Positions 63,168 through 64,000 of a stretch of 64,000 nt of DNA are shown here, in pieces. This DNA comes from Lacimicrobium alkaliphilum (GTDB lineage: Bacteria; Pseudomonadota; Gammaproteobacteria; Enterobacterales; Alteromonadaceae). Positions within the stretch are counted from its first letter, which is position 1; the number at the start of each line of letters is the position of its first letter. The stretch is taken from positions 1 to 64,000 of the forward strand of contig NZ_NISX01000010.1 in assembly GCF_002591895.1 (NCBI RefSeq), given 5' to 3'. The notes under the pieces were generated by a model. The model was not told where the DNA came from. It saw nothing but the letters and a program-made list of their open reading frames with translations, and did not search any database. The position numbers were made by a program, and so were the translations under genes.

Positions 63168-64000
63168 ATGAAATATCGTCACCTGCTAGTACTTCTTATC
63201 CCGCTGCTATTTAATGCACCACTTTACGCCAAGCCCGGCGCCAGTGCACCAGACACCCCCAAAGGTGAGGCTCAGGGCCCGTGGAAACGCCTGATACTCC
63301 GGGGCGTCACACTGATAAATGGCGAAGGGGCACCGCCTCAGGGGCCATTGGATATCATCATTGAAAACAACCGTATTACCAATATCGTCAACGTCGGATA
63401 CCCCGGAGTACCGATAAAAGAGGCGGGCAGACCTGAAATCAAGAGCACAGACAAAGTACTGGAACTTGAAGGCCATACTGTTATGCCCGGCTTTATTGAC
63501 ATGCACGGTCATATTGGTGGCTCGGCTGATGATATTCCTGCTGAGTATGTGTTTAAGCTGTGGCTGGCTCATGGCATTACTACGGTGCGGGAGCCCGGAA
63601 GTTTCAACGGGGCTGACTGGGTTATGGATCATGTGCGACGCAGCGCAAAGAATCAAATCACTGCCCCCCGGCTAGTCCCCTACTTTGGATTTGGTCTGGA
63701 GAGGGACGACCCTATCTATAGTGCTAAACAGGCGCGGGAATGGGTGCAATGGGCCAAACGCAACGGCGCTAAGGGACTTAAATTTTTTGGTGCAACGCCA
63801 AAAATCATGGAAGCCGCTCTTGATGAAGCCAGTCAGCAAGGACTCGGCAGTGCCATGCACCATGCACAACTTAATGTAATGAGCATGAATGTACTGGATT
63901 CAGCCCGCCTGGGCCTGACAACAATGGAGCATTGGTACGGTCTGCCTGAAGCGTTATTTGAAGACCGCCGTATTCAGCACTACCCAGCAGATTACAATTA
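63168..64000 (+). CDS. Secreted amidohydrolase, cut by window end
   Basis: The first 277 residues of a metal-dependent amidohydrolase. An N-terminal signal peptide (MKYRHLLVLLIPLLFNAPLYA) precedes a beta-sandwich segment (LILRGVTLINGEGAPPQGPLD) and the metal motif MPGFIDMHGHIGG (HxH at about residues 121-123). LKFFGATPKI supplies the Lys candidate (near 205), and SAMHHAQ with TTMEHWYG carry further His ligands. The gene continues past the window. Substrate unknown; imidazolonepropionase-like proteins look similar. It is read directly from the sequence. Confidence 0.88.
   Translation, partial: MKYRHLLVLLIPLLFNAPLYAKPGASAPDTPKGEAQGPWKRLILRGVTLINGEGAPPQGPLDIIIENNRITNIVNVGYPGVPIKEAGRPEIKSTDKVLELEGHTVMPGFIDMHGHIGGSADDIPAEYVFKLWLAHGITTVREPGSFNGADWVMDHVRRSAKNQITAPRLVPYFGFGLERDDPIYSAKQAREWVQWAKRNGAKGLKFFGATPKIMEAALDEASQQGLGSAMHHAQLNVMSMNVLDSARLGLTTMEHWYGLPEALFEDRRIQHYPADYN

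Noticed and set aside
1-64000. CRISPR arrays, tRNA/rRNA genes, insertion sequences, prophage genes
   Set aside because: Looked for and not seen; the repeats present are dispersed palindromes, not regularly spaced arrays.

Overview
The window looks like chromosome from a marine-type gammaproteobacterium of the Alteromonadales (Alteromonadaceae-like). This is inferred from the gene repertoire and mid-range base composition, not from any marker gene. Pointers are a rhombosortase, a CrbS-type symporter/kinase with an actP-like symporter and DUF4212 partner, PsrA/FadE, a large TonB receptor, an M2 peptidase and a DUF3570/ApbE cluster. I saw no rRNA, tRNA, CRISPR array, insertion sequence or prophage.

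Layout. 0.1-5.2 kb: HEPN-like orphan, DUF4412 protein, RDD membrane protein, VWA/MoxR pair. 5.3-16 kb: cysK, a lipoprotein, a broken CPBP protease gene, gamma-glutamyltransferase with an enoyl-CoA hydratase, rhombosortase, chemoreceptor, fur, D-amino-acid aminotransferase and a second cysteine-synthase-like enzyme. 16-25 kb: an acetate-type module (exonuclease, cNMP/CBS/DUF294 protein, Na+/solute symporter, DUF4212, divergent CrbS-like kinase). 24.7-25.9 kb: clustered palindromic intergenic repeats around a DUF2061 gene. 26-29 kb: fadE and a PsrA-like repressor with two matching operators. 29-41.6 kb: M2 peptidase, deacetylase/acyl-CoA hydrolase pair, TonB receptor, NhaC antiporter, CDF transporter, YbiT-type ABC-F.

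41.7-53.5 kb is the most interesting part. It holds a lipid A/envelope sugar module (epimerase, GT2, VTT protein, ArnT-like transferase), a redox module (thioredoxin, DUF4266, DUF3570, ApbE, cytochrome b561), and an operon for a PmrA/QseB-type two-component system with an EfeO-type cupredoxin, an FTR1-like permease, a beta-barrel protein and a CBS protein. Three promoters carry the same direct repeat, YTTAAG-type hexamers 5 nt apart, each followed after exactly 10 nt by a -10-like hexamer. Two of the three boxes are perfect CTTAAG-N5-CTTAAG. This is the PmrA box pattern, so the three modules probably form one local regulon. The response regulator gene there has lost its DNA-binding domain, and the kinase gene has lost the start of its first membrane helix, apparently through a single deletion.

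53.5-64 kb: TPR protein with a degenerate GGDEF domain, rhomboid protease, membrane protein/Xre pair with operator-like palindromes, VapBC, a molybdenum hydroxylase operon (xdhC-mocA-small-large subunit), an SRPBCC protein, and an amidohydrolase cut by the window end.
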